Made by a program: the position numbers and the translations under genes. The notes under the pieces were generated by a model, which searched no databases, was not told where the DNA came from, and was given only the letters and a program-made list of their open reading frames with translations. A DNA stretch of 64,000 nucleotides from assembly GCA_015501075.1 (NCBI GenBank), contig JADNYJ010000033.1, positions 1 through 64,000 of the forward strand, read 5' to 3'. Numbering within the stretch: the stretch's first letter is position 1; each line of letters begins with the position of its first letter. Positions 45,898-56,945 of this stretch are shown here, piece by piece. The stretch is from Gymnopilus junonius (Eukaryota; Basidiomycota; Agaricomycetes; Agaricales; Galerinaceae).

Positions 45898-46426
45898 AAG
45901 TCCAGTTCAAGGTTCGGCTGGATGATGGAGGTTCGAACTAAGTTCGAACCAATATCACTGACCATAGAATTTTTTGTGACTTTGGAGCATTTTCTCAACA
46001 GATTTCACCCCCTACTCTTCACTTGATCTCACGAGCACCTCTGTAGGCAAGACTCAGGCATATCTTGGGCCTATCAGGACATTTGTTGATCTTATCATGT
46101 GATCACACATACAACACCTGTGCTGGAAGCCTGATTGCAATCTGATTGTGACTGTAAACATTAGCTAGTTTGCTCAAAAAATGCTCAAAAGATTATGAAT
46201 CTATTTGAAAGGGATGCTCACAAAGATTTTTAATGTGAAAAAGAAGGAAAACTAACAGTGGGAAAAAATATAGGTTCAAACCTCGAACCAGACCTGGACC
46301 AACCTGAACTGAAGTTTGGTCCAAAGTTCAGCCAAATGGCTGAACCGGACCTTGGGTCTGGTTCTCGGTTCAACAAAATAGGCAGAGAACTGGACTGAAC
46401 TGGACTTCAGCATCCCTACATTGTGC

Positions 46427-47071
46427 TGCATGGCATATACGAGGCCTATTACTGAGTGTTACACTTTTGTTATGCATATACCTCAGTCAAAAATGCATAT
46501 TTTCTGATGAGATGGATTTTCATGATGAGCTCAGCTGTACATAATACATACCTATGATCTGGTAAAATTTTAAGACAATCAAATAATGTCTGGCAGAGAA
46601 ATAGCAAGCTTAAAATCCCAGAATTAGCCAAAATTCATTCACCACTGAGTGTTACACAGTAAATGGGAAGTTTCTTCGTGAGATGTCAATAAAATTACCC
46701 AAAAATTTAACTGAAAAAAGGCATTGAATTACAAAGAATTATCATGTAGTTTTTATTGACAAAAAGTGAGGCCAAGAATTTCCATTGGAGTTTTAATTTT
46801 CAGTGTAACATTAGCCAGTGGATGACTGTACTAAAAATAAACCAGACATTGCCACATTTTTTATTGTGACACAGCCCTCCGCCAAACCTCAGTCATCAAT
46901 CCCATATAAGAATGAGTCCTAAAAAGGCCTCATAATCTTGAGCCACTTGGTGAGCTCAGCCAAGATGAAATCTGGTATTCTTGTATTTCTTTCCTTTGCC
47001 AATCCAAAAAGCAAGTTGAGGATGCTGTGATGCATCTTGAGCAGGGACAGGTGCAGCTGGCATCATTGAGA
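46427..47071. other. AT-rich repeat-like DNA, no gene seen
   Basis: The word GAGTGTTACAC occurs near 46,456 and 46,646, and AGTGTAACATT near 46,803, which hints at an unidentified decayed repeat. No coding frame can be supported. Confidence 0.4.
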
Positions 47072-47073
47072 TA

Positions 47074-47844
47074 CTGTACCATTTCATTCAATTCGGCAGT
47101 CATGCATCATGGCTAGTGATGTGCCAGCTCCGGCCTGAAGCCAGAAGCTGGGCCAAGCCAAGCCAAAATAGGCCGGGCCAAGCCGGGCCCTGAGGTTTGG
47201 CCTGGGAGGGCTTTTGGCCTGGCCCAGCATTTCTGAAAGCCAAAGCCAAGGGCCTGAGCCCCGGCTTTTGAGTGGTGAATGAGCCCAAAAAAAAGCGTTA
47301 CAAAGGGTCAAATTTCGAACATTTCAATGAAGGTTCAATGAATATTCATTTTAAAACTCAGTTTAAAATCCGTGATGGCTTACCGGATCCGTTTGTGAAC
47401 TTCGGGGATGTCCGGCTGAGTTTCAATTTTGATCAATACCTTCGTCACTGTACGTCTCGAGCACATTTCAAGCTGTGTAAGGCTCAACATCCTTGAGTAT
47501 TTCTCAGATACTTTGTAGTTAGTGTTTAAATGCATTAATATAATATATTCATTAATTTTAATACAATATTTCCATGCATATGCCAAAAGCCCCAGCCTGG
47601 GCCAAAGCCAGGCCAAGCCAAGCCCAATTTTTGGCTTTTGGCCCGGCTCAAGGTTTCGGAAAGCCAAAGCCAGCTCAAGCCAGCCAAAGCGGGGCTTTCA
47701 GGCCAAGCCGGAGCCGGCACATCACTAGTCATGGCCATTTTTTTTGACCCCGGATTTAATTCTTTCTCGATTTTTCCGATTTTTTGGAATTTCTGAAAAG
47801 TGCAAAAAAGTCACGTGGGTGCCGAATTGAATGAAATGGTACAG
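47074..47844. mobile_element. TA-flanked miniature inverted-repeat element, split by a hAT-type insert
   Basis: Counting the flanking TA, perfect 27-bp inverted arms lie at 47072-47098 and 47820-47846. The left arm reads CTGTACCATTTCATT inward from the TA. With the inner insert and one 8-bp duplication removed the element is about 149 bp. TA flanks suggest a Tc1/mariner-type mover. Confidence 0.75.
47114..47727. mobile_element. Non-autonomous hAT-type element (614 bp)
   Basis: Ends TAGTGATGTGCCAGCTCCGG and its complement at 47,708-47,727. Subterminal DNA on both sides is packed with GGCCAAGCC/GGCTTTTGGC words. Flanking 8 bp are ATCATGGC (47106-47113) and GTCATGGC (47728-47735), one mismatch. 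No transposase. Confidence 0.85.
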
Positions 47845-47846
47845 TA

Positions 47847-48194
47847 CTGTACTAAACCGACTGACTCTTCAGTCATGCGTCACAAAGCCGGCCAAAGAGA
47901 AGAGATTTCCCTGTTTGTCACATGTCACTGAGGGCTCCGAAGAGGGTGACAGGCCAAAAAAAGAACAGCCAAAAATGATAAAAAAAACTCGAAAATTTTC
48001 TCCCTCTACCTGTGTAGTGTTGTATACAAATAACAGCAACAAAATTTATCAATTTCAAACCATCCACCATGATTTGCAACCAGTCGAAGAGTTTTGCCTC
48101 TTCGGCACATGTCCCAGGCACCCCTGAAGAGCCGAAGAGATGGTCGAAATGTGTCACATATCACCCCACTGAAGAGTCAGTCAGTTTGGTACAG
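47847..48194. mobile_element. TA-flanked miniature inverted-repeat element (348 bp)
   Basis: Inverted ends of about 27 bp start CTGTAC(T/C)AAAC and end ACTCTTCAGT, with two differences, one a CG/TG change. TA occurs on both sides (47845-47846 and 48195-48196); the left TA is shared with the neighbouring miniature element, whose ends also start CTGTAC. Confidence 0.75.
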
Positions 48195-48196
48195 TA

Positions 48197-49231
48197 CATT
48201 CAAAGGAGACAGAGAAGAAATTACAAAAGAACAATTTTATTATCCAGAGGTGCAATGTACATTGTTAGTGAGGCTAGTAAGATCTATTCTATGCAGACAT
48301 GGAAGGAGGGTGAGCTTGATTCAACAATGGTGTCACTGGGCCTATGGGCCAGATGGGTACACAAAAGTAACAGTAATTAAGGACACAACAAAAGACATAA
48401 AATGAAATACAGGGAAGAGGTGGGAGGGTGAAATAAAAAGGTCTCTAAAAAACGAGAAGATTGTCTTCAAGACAAAAGAGTCTGTGAAGCAAGATCAGTA
48501 AGAAAGGAAAAAAGGGGACAGAGTCCTAGAGGAAGACTGACCAAATGAAAGTGATTAAGAAGGAATATAAGATAGATTAGGCGGAGCCTTAAGATATAAT
48601 CACTGTTCATTTGGAGATGAGATTCGTCGAAGACGAGAGAAAGCGCGAAGCGCTCACCTGAGCTGATGTCGAGGATGTAGTCTGAAGACAAGAAGCAGCA
48701 CGAGGTGAAAATTGATAACCGAGAACTTTTTCGAACTCAGCATCTGCTACGCTGTAGCACTGAGCCGAAAATCGGCACCAACAGGATGAGCGGGGCTCAA
48801 GAAGAAGCGAGCGGAGCTCGTAATGGGGCTGAGTAAGCGCAGAGGCCTACGAAAAGACTCCCTACCTACGGAATCCGCTTTACGACGAGCAGCCATAGGG
48901 AGACCATATCTAACATAGGGAAGTGAACCCATTTTGGGGTTGACAATGTACCTGTGTGCAAAGGCCCCATCACCGGCCATAGGTAGATGGTGGCAGGGGC
49001 TGTATCCGAGTTCTGCGGCCTTTGGCCGTGGTTTGTAGGTAGACCAGTATCATAGATCACTCTGTATAAACGGGGGTCCTCAGTCCGCTCGCGAGCTCGC
49101 TCCTTCCTTGTCATGTGCTCCTGTTACGCTCTGTGACTAGAGCTCACGAGCGTGACTGGCTAGCGAGTCTACCCCCAATTCCTAACAACAATTATCAGCT
49201 ATACCGAGGCCTCCTAACTATATCTCTTACC
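48197..49231. other. Intergenic region upstream of TRM11, no gene seen
   Basis: Purine-rich DNA (48,380-48,640) followed by GC-richer sequence. Open frames are short and give no family resemblance. Confidence 0.5.
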
Positions 49232-51146
49232 ATGCCTTTGCGTTATTTATTTCATTTTGCCCAGGTTCATCATGAATTCCGACTACCAGAACTGCAATCT
49301 ATCTCGGAATTGCACGGTATTTCGTATAAATTGCCAAATGAAGCAAAGGATCGCGACCCCAGGAGACCGTTCATGGTCGTTGAACTTGAATCGGAAGAGG
49401 ACGCACGCATTCTAGCTAGACGGTGTATTCTGATAAAGTATAATGCTCCCCCTTTTTCAAGAATTTTCCTTGATCCTTTTTTTTGCCAGAGCCATATATG
49501 AGTTTTATGCGCAAGGATCGACGTATGAGGAAGTCCACGAAGTCAACCGTCAGAATGAACATTTATGGAAGCGTTATATCGAAGACACGTCCTTCAGGTT
49601 CTTGATCACCTCATCTCACCACAAAATTCCCCAGTCAAGACAAAGAGAGGTCATTGAAAGCTTTGCTTACATGGATTTTCGAGGAAAGATCGACATGAAA
49701 AATCCAGATATCCTTTTGATGTGCTTCGAGGAATGTGCGTCGGCGCAGGAATCCGTATGCGAGGATGCTGAAGATGTTTTCAGATGACGATAAACCTGGA
49801 ACAACGCTTGAAAGGCATGAAGGGGATGGTAAATTTCGAGTAGTGTTTTTCGGCAGGTTGGTAGGTCTCATAATCTGCCTCACGGTCAAATTTTCCTGAC
49901 ATTTTTATTGCTCAAGATAGAAGAAGGAACTGCTAGACAACTCATTCATAAATTTGACGTCAAGAAACGCGTGTACTATGGCAACACCAGCATGGAATCA
50001 GAAATCTCACTGTTGATGGCCAATCAGACCTTGGTATATAATTTTTTCTTCTGGTCATGGTTGTCTTTGCTCAACGGATGCATATGTAGGCATCACCTGG
50101 AAAGTTTGTCTATGACCCTTTCGTGGGAACAGGCAGTATGGCCTATGTATGTTCTGCACCTTTTGCATCTTCTATGGTGAACTCATGAAGATCGTATTTC
50201 ATCAGCCCACAGCTCACTTTGGCGCTTTAGTCTTCGGTTCAGATATCGATGGCCGACAAATGAGAGGAAAACGTCTGCTATTTCACCTCCTTTTCCGTGT
50301 GTAGTGTTGATTGTTTTATATTTCAGAGAAAGTTCCAGGAGTCATTCGGGCAGCGCAGCAATACGGCATTTCATCTCATATAATTGACCTCGCCACTTTC
50401 GATATCACCAACAACCCTTGGCGTTGCGGTGAACTCTTCGATGCCATTGTTACCGATCCACCTTGTACGTCTTCTTTCGTTTTGGTCTATTTACAATTCA
50501 CCGTATTCATTTACATTTGTGCAGACGGTGTCCGTGCAGGCGCCAAACGACTAGGACGGAAGCGAGAATTGTCAGAGCGCCAAAGAGAGCTATGTCTGCA
50601 GCATAGTTTGTCTCCCCGGCCGTAAGTTGTTTTCCAATGTGAAGCAGCCAATGTGATGTCATGTTGTGTATTTCTCAGTGATGACCAGCCATACATACCA
50701 CCAACGAAGCCATACGAGCTGTCACATCTAGCAGCAGATTTAGTCCTTTTTGCTAGGTATCTATTGAAGCCAGGTGGCCGATTGGTCTTTTTTCTACCAA
50801 CAGTGACAGACGAGTACGAAGAGGTCGACATCTATTCAATGCTCTGTGAGGGGATGGAAGTAATTGCCAACTCCTTGCAAAACTTTGGATCCTGGGGACG
50901 AAGGGTAGGCCTTCCTCCAGTCCCAGAGCGTCATCGATTGTTGACAAATTTCTGTTTCAGTTGGTGACGATCAGGAAAACGACGTTAAAACAATACTCGC
51001 CGCCTACCTTTGAACCTGCACAACCACCATCAGACGAACCTGCCCATATTCCCGCACATAAAGATTTCCGAGAAAAGTATTTTCAGGGTTTCAAAAAGTC
51101 TGACGACAAGACGGAACAATCCTCCCTATACTTCGTAAATCCTTGA
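49232..51146 (+). CDS. TRM11: tRNA (guanine(10)-N2)-methyltransferase catalytic subunit Trm11
   Basis: Ten exons (49232-49437, 49490-49734, 49784-49860, 49917-50033, 50090-50146, 50206-50272, 50327-50464, 50525-50621, 50679-50904, 50961-51146) join in phase to 471 aa. Trm11, with Trm112, methylates G10 of tRNAs in the cytoplasm using S-adenosylmethionine. The N-terminus (MPLRYLFHFAQVHHEFRLPE) is the typical THUMP-like part. KKRVYYGNTSMESEISLLMA, then DPFVGTGSMAYPTAHFGALV and FGSDIDGRQM form the Rossmann cofactor site. TDPPYGVRAGAKRLG (DPPY at about residues 300-303) is the catalytic N-methylase motif, completed exactly across an intron. The methionine at 49232 with ACC before it was preferred to an upstream in-frame codon. 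Confidence 0.95.
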
Positions 51147-51435
51147 TTTAATAAAAATAAAAATAAAAAGGCGGAACAATCCTCAGCATAGATGAGCACA
51201 TTACAACAATAGCAATGAATTACCTCGCCGCAATTTTCCGATATACTGTGCAACAATGTAAAAATTTTGAACATGCATAGCAAGATTGAAGATGGAAGGA
51301 GTGGGAGGATCAGAGCCACCTCCAATGAATGGTATGACAGAATTTCTACACAACTGTCCATTTTCTGCAGTCCAAAATGCGAAGGTCTTATGATCGACGT
51401 AATAGAAATGTAGGTTTGAACTGGTATGGTAGCAT

Positions 51436-52107
51436 TCAAGAATCCGAAATCAAAGGTGCCTTCTGAATCCACTCTCTCTTCTCTACTTCACCAAGCATAA
51501 ACGCAGCAAAGGCCCTCCTAGACAAGGTGACGCCCACCTGTTCGTCTCCAATATATCCCGCTGCAACAGCTTCTGTATTGGCATTTGTCAAGACTGGGAC
51601 GCGAACCATTGTCCAGTCTATATTGCCTCCTTTCGTCCGGGCTGTTTCGCCCATAGCGACGATGTCAGTGTAGGCATTCCTTGCAAAAAGCTTTACGCCA
51701 TCCACGAGAGTTGCAAACTTCACGCTGTGCCTGTCATTGGGATCCTTGCTTGAGGCAGTGGATAGGAAAAGGAAGCGCTTGACGTTGTATTTATTCATGA
51801 GGTCTATGAGATGGGCGTAGAAAGTAGCGATAGGATTGCCGGATGGATGGTTGGTCCCATACCATTTCACCAGTGGTCCGAGGGCGGAAAGGACGACGTC
51901 AACACCTTGGACAGCCGTTTCTGCAGTGTCTAGGTCCTCGAGGGTGCCTTTGATGATGGATACTGCTGCGTTGTCCTTGAGATCCTCTGGGACTTTATCT
52001 GGAGAACGGGCGTAGATGATTATGGTCGCATCCGGGTATAGTTCAAGAGTTTTGCGAACAAGTAGAATGCCACTTGTTCCAGTTGCCCCAAGGATTAAGA
52101 AACGCAT
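51436..52107 (-). CDS. NAD(P)-binding oxidoreductase (NmrA/atypical SDR type)
   Basis: Single-exon gene, 223 aa, ATG at 52107. It starts MRFLILGATGTSGILLVRKT, with the GxxGxxG dinucleotide-binding motif at residues 7-13. Then come VVLSALGP after the third strand, NVKRFLFLSTASSK (strand and serine region) and WTMVRVPVL, as in the NAD(P)H-binding family (PF13460-like, biliverdin reductase B / NmrA relatives). The classical SDR YxxxK pair is not evident, so it may be a redox sensor or an atypical reductase. Substrate unknown. The gene upstream (HVA1-like) is transcribed in the same direction 121 bp away. Confidence 0.85.
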   Translation of the reverse strand: MRFLILGATGTSGILLVRKTLELYPDATIIIYARSPDKVPEDLKDNAAVSIIKGTLEDLDTAETAVQGVDVVLSALGPLVKWYGTNHPSGNPIATFYAHLIDLMNKYNVKRFLFLSTASSKDPNDRHSVKFATLVDGVKLFARNAYTDIVAMGETARTKGGNIDWTMVRVPVLTNANTEAVAAGYIGDEQVGVTLSRRAFAAFMLGEVEKREWIQKAPLISDS

Positions 52108-52228
52108 CGATTATACAGAGATGGAGCTGGGCAGTGGGTAATGCAGCGCTGAGTGGTACTTACGCCTGCGAAAGGAGTCCGTGATTAATTGGATGACACC
52201 ATCAATATGATCTAATTACAGCCCCTTT

Positions 52229-52582
52229 CTAGTCCTTGTCCAAGTCCTCGAGTGATCCCGGATTGTGATTGACGCGATGGCCATGTTGGTCTACGTAAAT
52301 GACCTGGATATAATATATCCATGAGATGGATACCGGTTAAGAAAAGTGCAGAAACCTACCTTTGGCGGGTGCTTCACGTCTTCTTTTTCTGCATCAGCTT
52401 CCGTGTGCACAATCTTCTCGACCTGACAAGTATTCAAGTTAGCCATTCCAGTGTTAAGCATACGAGCATTTCGGAGCCTCTCTCACCCTTCCTTCTTGAT
52501 GTCCACCGCGAATCTTGATAGTTACAAGGTCTCCTGGACTAATCTCTTTCCCGTTTTTGTCGTACACGGTCTTCGAAGACAT
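52229..52582 (-). CDS. Small HVA1-like (hypervirulence-associated, Tudor-fold) family protein
   Basis: Three exons, 52582-52487, 52422-52360 and 52303-52229, give 77 aa. The sequence SPGDLVTIKIRGGHQEGRV followed by KPP-type loop and VIYVDQHGHRVNHN resembles the short 'hypervirulence associated protein, TUDOR domain' family (PF11160-like), found in many non-pathogenic bacteria and fungi. The name comes from a first description in Cryptococcus and does not imply virulence here. It is a small beta-barrel-like protein whose binding partner is unknown. All phases agree and splice sites are canonical. Confidence 0.8.
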
Positions 52583-52874
52583 TGGTCAAGTAATTGAGGA
52601 TACAGGGACAAGAATGTCAATTCCAACGAATGATTCAAGGGCCAATATATAATGTTTCAGCTCCACCACACACCCAGTCATCATCACCGTTTGTCTCATG
52701 CCCCCATTTCCAAATTCAGGCTCTACGAAAAAGCTCGCGAACTAAGTATTTGAACATAAATAATATTATAATGCAGAAAGTTAATACACATAATTAACCT
52801 GTCAGGTATCAGCTGGGATTAGTAGACTATGTGGGTATATTACAAGTATAATGAGTCTCCATATGATCGCCCAT

Positions 52875-54996
52875 TCATTGCGCACGCGTTTGTTGAGTCT
52901 TCTCCTCGTCCAAAGCCTTTCGGACCTGAGTACCTTTCAAAAGGAAGACAGTGGCGCAGATAGCCAAGTCGACTATCCCCTCGAATATGAGGTAACGTTT
53001 CAGATTTAACGGTGGAGAGCCATCTGAACCTGCTCGAAGGGCGCCAGCAACTACGACGTAATTCGTCAGCTGGATCTCCATCATGTGATTGGCGCATCAT
53101 ACTCACTCAAAACGAAAGCAACTGTAAAGAGGTTCCCTCTGCACGAAAACATTAGGACACGGTGCTCGATTTTTCAGTAAAGCAAAGGACGCACGAAAAC
53201 CAAATAATCGCAGAGCTACCATCGGCGTTCCTGGTTACCTCACAGGCAAGTTCCATACCGATTGCAAGCATAGGTAATGAACACACGCCAATAACGCCCA
53301 TAATGATAAATAGGGCGACTGTATTATGCGGCCTCACTGTAATCAATCGAAAAGGGTCAGCGAGGTCAGCGAAGTGAGAGGGGGGAACACAAACCCGCCC
53401 AGATCAGACAGAACCATCCCACAGCAACGAAGGGCAGTAAAATCTTGGCTGAAAGAGCCAAACGATGTGTAAACACCCGATCGAATAGCGGTGCACTGGC
53501 GATTGCAGCTACCATCCCCGCAAGGAGTAAGCAAGCACCCATGAATCCACTCTCATCGGACGAATATCCGACTGGTTGCTAATCTTTTTGTTAGATTGTA
53601 TGACGGCAGCTAAAGTGCCATAAAACGCACAAGAATCTCGGCCGATAAGATAGAAAAGCCATTCGTACTGCAGAAAGCTCAGTGGCGTGGAAGGATGTGA
53701 GAGGCAAGAGACGGACGTACGAGCCCACCAAGACACCAAAAATGAGGACAATGATTGTAAAATCAAATCGCTCTCGCCGTGACATACGGGCTGCAGGCTC
53801 AACTTCTAAACCTAGCATCGCACGGCATAAGGAAAGAAGTGAGAGAGGCTTTTTAGAAGCCGCATACGCTATATATATATATATATATCAGAGGGTCAGC
53901 AATGTATCTGAAAAATAATCGTAGATGCCTACTCGGAGGAGTTGGAGGAGCCCTTTGAATGAGGAATACGAGCGGCACTACAGCTGTGGATATGATGCCT
54001 AATACCAGGATCTACAACACGAAGTTAAGTTGTGAAGGACGATATGTTGGTAAACCCTACAGATTGCCGAGTATTGCCTGCAAGTGGGCTAATCAGCTGC
54101 CCGAGTGCACCTCCAAATGGATTGGCTGAGTATAAAAATCAATTTCATGGCCTGATCAGATTGCTCAAATCACAGAAACTGACAAATGGCAATAATCATG
54201 GTAGCAGTTGTCCTTCCATTCAGATTAAACCATGTCTCTGAGAATTTTGGTCCCATGACCTGGTAGATAGGTTGTCCAATTGAAGAAAAGAGCTATAAAT
54301 GGACGTTCACTATCATGGGCGACTATAGTAATTGCACATGCATACCTGTCCCACCATTAGAAGAGCGTAAGCACCCTTAGGAGACAAGGAGCGTGCAGTT
54401 CCGGCATATCTTATCCACGCTGAAAGGACGACCATGACGGCTCCAATCTGGCACTGGAATCACTGATAAGGAAAGGTCAGAACTCGGGTGAGGAAGCTCG
54501 CGTACACATCGATGAATGCCGTATCGAGAAATAACAGGTGGTATGAGCAGAGCAGTTGGCAAATACACCAACGCAACGATGTTACTCAACCAGTTCACCT
54601 GGTCAAGTGTGAAATCGAATTCGGAGGCCACTGTTGAAAAAAAAATTAGGTCTTACACTTTTGAAAAAGAAGACCAAGAACATTTAACGGACAGTTGTTT
54701 GCAATTGGACCAAACCAGGGCCATGGCATTGCAGCCACGATATTCAAAACGACCTAGACAAACGACTCAGGTCAAACAGATACAGCTAAACGATGTCAAA
54801 GGCTTACCAGTGCCACAAGACCTATGAACCGTCCCTTGTAAAGACGGTATTCCTCCATGGGAAGAACCACGTCGACCACAACAGATTCCAGCTTTTGCTT
54901 GCTGTCTGTATTTTTAGGCGCATCAGAGGACGATCGGTCTGCACTTGACTCTGATGCCCCACTTTCCAAGTGCTCAAAAGCGAGCTTCTCAGACAT
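52875..54996 (-). CDS. MFS transporter, FLVCR/SLC49-like
   Basis: Thirteen exons (54996-54808, 54753-54693, 54630-54506, 54453-54346, 54292-54184, 54125-54061, 54011-53933, 53868-53721, 53667-53631, 53578-53395, 53336-53195, 53138-53107, 53050-52875) join in phase to 484 aa. The N-terminal cytosolic tail (MSEKLAFEHLESGASESSAD) leads to YKGRFIGLVALVVLNIVAAM and WPWFGPIANN. Then come LDQVNWLSNIVALVYLPTAL, NPFGGALGQLISPLAGN, GYSSDESGFMGACLLLAGMV and GVCSLPMLAIGMELACEVT. Twelve membrane segments are expected. These motifs match the FLVCR-related family (heme, choline or other small-molecule transport in animals); the substrate in fungi is not established. A (TA)n run at 53,870-53,888 sits inside an intron. 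Confidence 0.88.
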
Positions 54997-55316
54997 CGCA
55001 GGCCCAACTATAGCACAAGGTGGATAAGAGCAAGACTAGGTCAGGCTGGAAAGACGACAGACAACAGAGTCGTCGGTGGGAACAGAGAAAAGGCAACCCT
55101 GCAAGGTGATGAGCTCTGGAGACTCTTTGGTCCCTGCATTTGATAACTGGGGACGGTGAGAATCCGAGACCTGCATGAAAATGCTATGCAGACAGTATGT
55201 AACCCCATGATCAATTGGCTGTCGAAGATTGTGAGAGCTTGAGCCGTTATGCACATGGCTCAGGATTTCAGATCCCGCAATAATTACATCAGCTATATTG
55301 CTTTCTACCTACCGCC
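54997..55316. other. Divergent promoter region between the MFS and WBP4-like genes
   Basis: 320 bp between the two start codons; no clear TATA box or gene seen. Confidence 0.5.
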
Positions 55317-56431
55317 ATGTCCGAGTATTGGGTTTCCAAGAAGAAATATTACTGCAAATACTGCGACATATACATCGCCGACGATGCGCCTTCCCGTCGA
55401 CAACATGAAAGCGGTCTGCGGCACAAGGGGAATCTCGAGCGTTTTATTAGAGGAATCTACAAAGCCGGCGAAAAGCAAAAGAAAGATCAAGAGGAAGAGA
55501 AAAGGGAGATGAAACGCGTAGAACAGGTTCGCCCTTAACGACCTGCAATGCTCTTTTGATGCTTATCTTACTCTAGGCTGCAGCCGCTGCGCATGCACAA
55601 GACATTGCTGCCGGACTGTCAAAGTCATCTACGCCTGTCGCGTCGACATCCACTGCTGCACCCAAGAAACCTGCCCCAAAACCCTCCAATCCTTTCGCGA
55701 ATTACAGTACCTCTGAATCTCTTGGCTATACCGACCCCGATGCAGAACGATTTGCTGCAGAACTAGAGCGGAAACGGTCTCAAGGTGTCGCTGGAGAATG
55801 GCAAATAGTAACTTCGACTCCCCCTCCTGCCACATCCACACCTGAACCCCCTGAGCCGTCTGCATCTACTGTCAATGATATTGCCGTAAAAAGAGAAGCC
55901 GAGGCACCACCAGATGACGAGGATGCTCGCTCTTTCAAACTTCGCAAGAAAACCCTGAATATGGGCGAACTATACGACCCGGATGCAATACCAATAAAAA
56001 TCAGGAAGAAGGAAGAACCTAAACCTGAACCTGATCTCGCGCCAACTCCTGCTTCTTCCAGCTCGCAAAACGCAAGTAGTGCACCGCTCAAGTGGAAACC
56101 GACTCAGTGGAAGCGGCCTGGCGAGGCTTCCCAACCAGACAACGAGGAAGAGAAACCGTTAGATGGACGTTCTGTAAAAGCCGAAGAAGAAGAGCCACTT
56201 ATTCCATCCAAGTGGTCGATACCACAGTGGAGTCAACCTTTACCAGACTTGAAGCTGGAGGACCGGAAAAGCATTTTCGGTAATTTGGAGCCTGAGGAAC
56301 AGAAACTCGAAATAAAAAATGAATCAGATTTCAAAACAGCAGCCCCTCCTGAAGATGTTCCACCTACTGCAGGTCTATTCAAGAAACGAAAAGCACCTGC
56401 TGGGGCTGGCAGAGGCCGTAGGGAAATTTAA
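55317..56431 (+). CDS. WBP4-like splicing-associated protein with U1-type zinc finger
   Basis: Two exons, 55317-55526 and 55577-56431, give 354 aa. The N-terminus MSEYWVSKKKYYCKYCDIYI has a U1/matrin-type zinc finger: Cys13, Cys16, His30, His36, followed by the GNLERFIRGIYK helix typical of WBP4/FBP21 proteins. After it is a coiled, charged region (EKQKKDQEEEKREMKRVEQA) and a long low-complexity tail rich in Pro, Ser, Glu and Lys, with repeated KWKPTQWKRP / SKWSIPQWSQP motifs and a final basic FKKRKAPAGAGRGRREI. No WW domain is seen, though animal WBP4 has two. Likely a nuclear spliceosome-associated protein. Start has good context (GCCATG). Confidence 0.85.
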
Positions 56432-56945
56432 TCAAACGTCAGTGTTTATTCTCCGTTTTCTTTCTGTATACCACGCTTTCAGGCTGCAATCTTTTCGCTT
56501 CACAGGGACTGTAGAGCAACTAATGCCATGTTATTTTCGATATCCTCACCTACTGTTTATTGGTGGCTTTGAGATGTCTTAGGACCGGAAGCTGTATGAG
56601 GTCCTGATCGCCGATGTACTGTTTAAGTATCGGTTTGGGAAATCTAGTACATGCTCAGAATATGTTATCTCGCTCTCGTTTTGCTATGCACAGCTAGGTG
56701 TAAAGGACGACTGAGAGTCCTGGACAGCGACTGGAACCTGTCGATCCGATACGTCATACCGCCTGTGCAACCGTTTAACAGCTGACAGTTATTCAAAACA
56801 CACGACATCCTACTCATCTTGACTCTACTGTTATGGTCAACCGTTGCAACCTGCTCTTGACTATTACCCACACCAACGATACGCTAAGCTCTCATACATC
56901 TTTCGCTGACGCTAACCAACAGGCACCACGAACAAACACAAGTTA
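56432..56945. other. Intergenic region, no gene seen
   Basis: Holds the 3' flank of the WBP4-like gene and the promoter of the F-box gene. Confidence 0.5.

Larger units (their letters stand above)
32815..46418. mobile_element. Small hAT-type element split by the nested chromoviruses
   Basis: The outermost layer of the nest. Left end TAGAGATGCC at 32815, right end GGATGCTG-type complement ending CATCCCTA at 46418. Both ends carry GTCCAGTTCAG subterminal repeats and the right arm also has GGTTCGAACC-like words. The 8-bp flanks are identical, CATTGTGC at 32807-32814 and 46419-46426. Taking out the inserted chromovirus (32923-45897) and one AAGTC leaves about 620 bp with no transposase, so it is non-autonomous. 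Confidence 0.85.

Noticed and set aside
47831..48405. Open frames across the TA-flanked miniature element and its flank
   Set aside because: They run through inverted repeats and element borders, with no transposase motifs.
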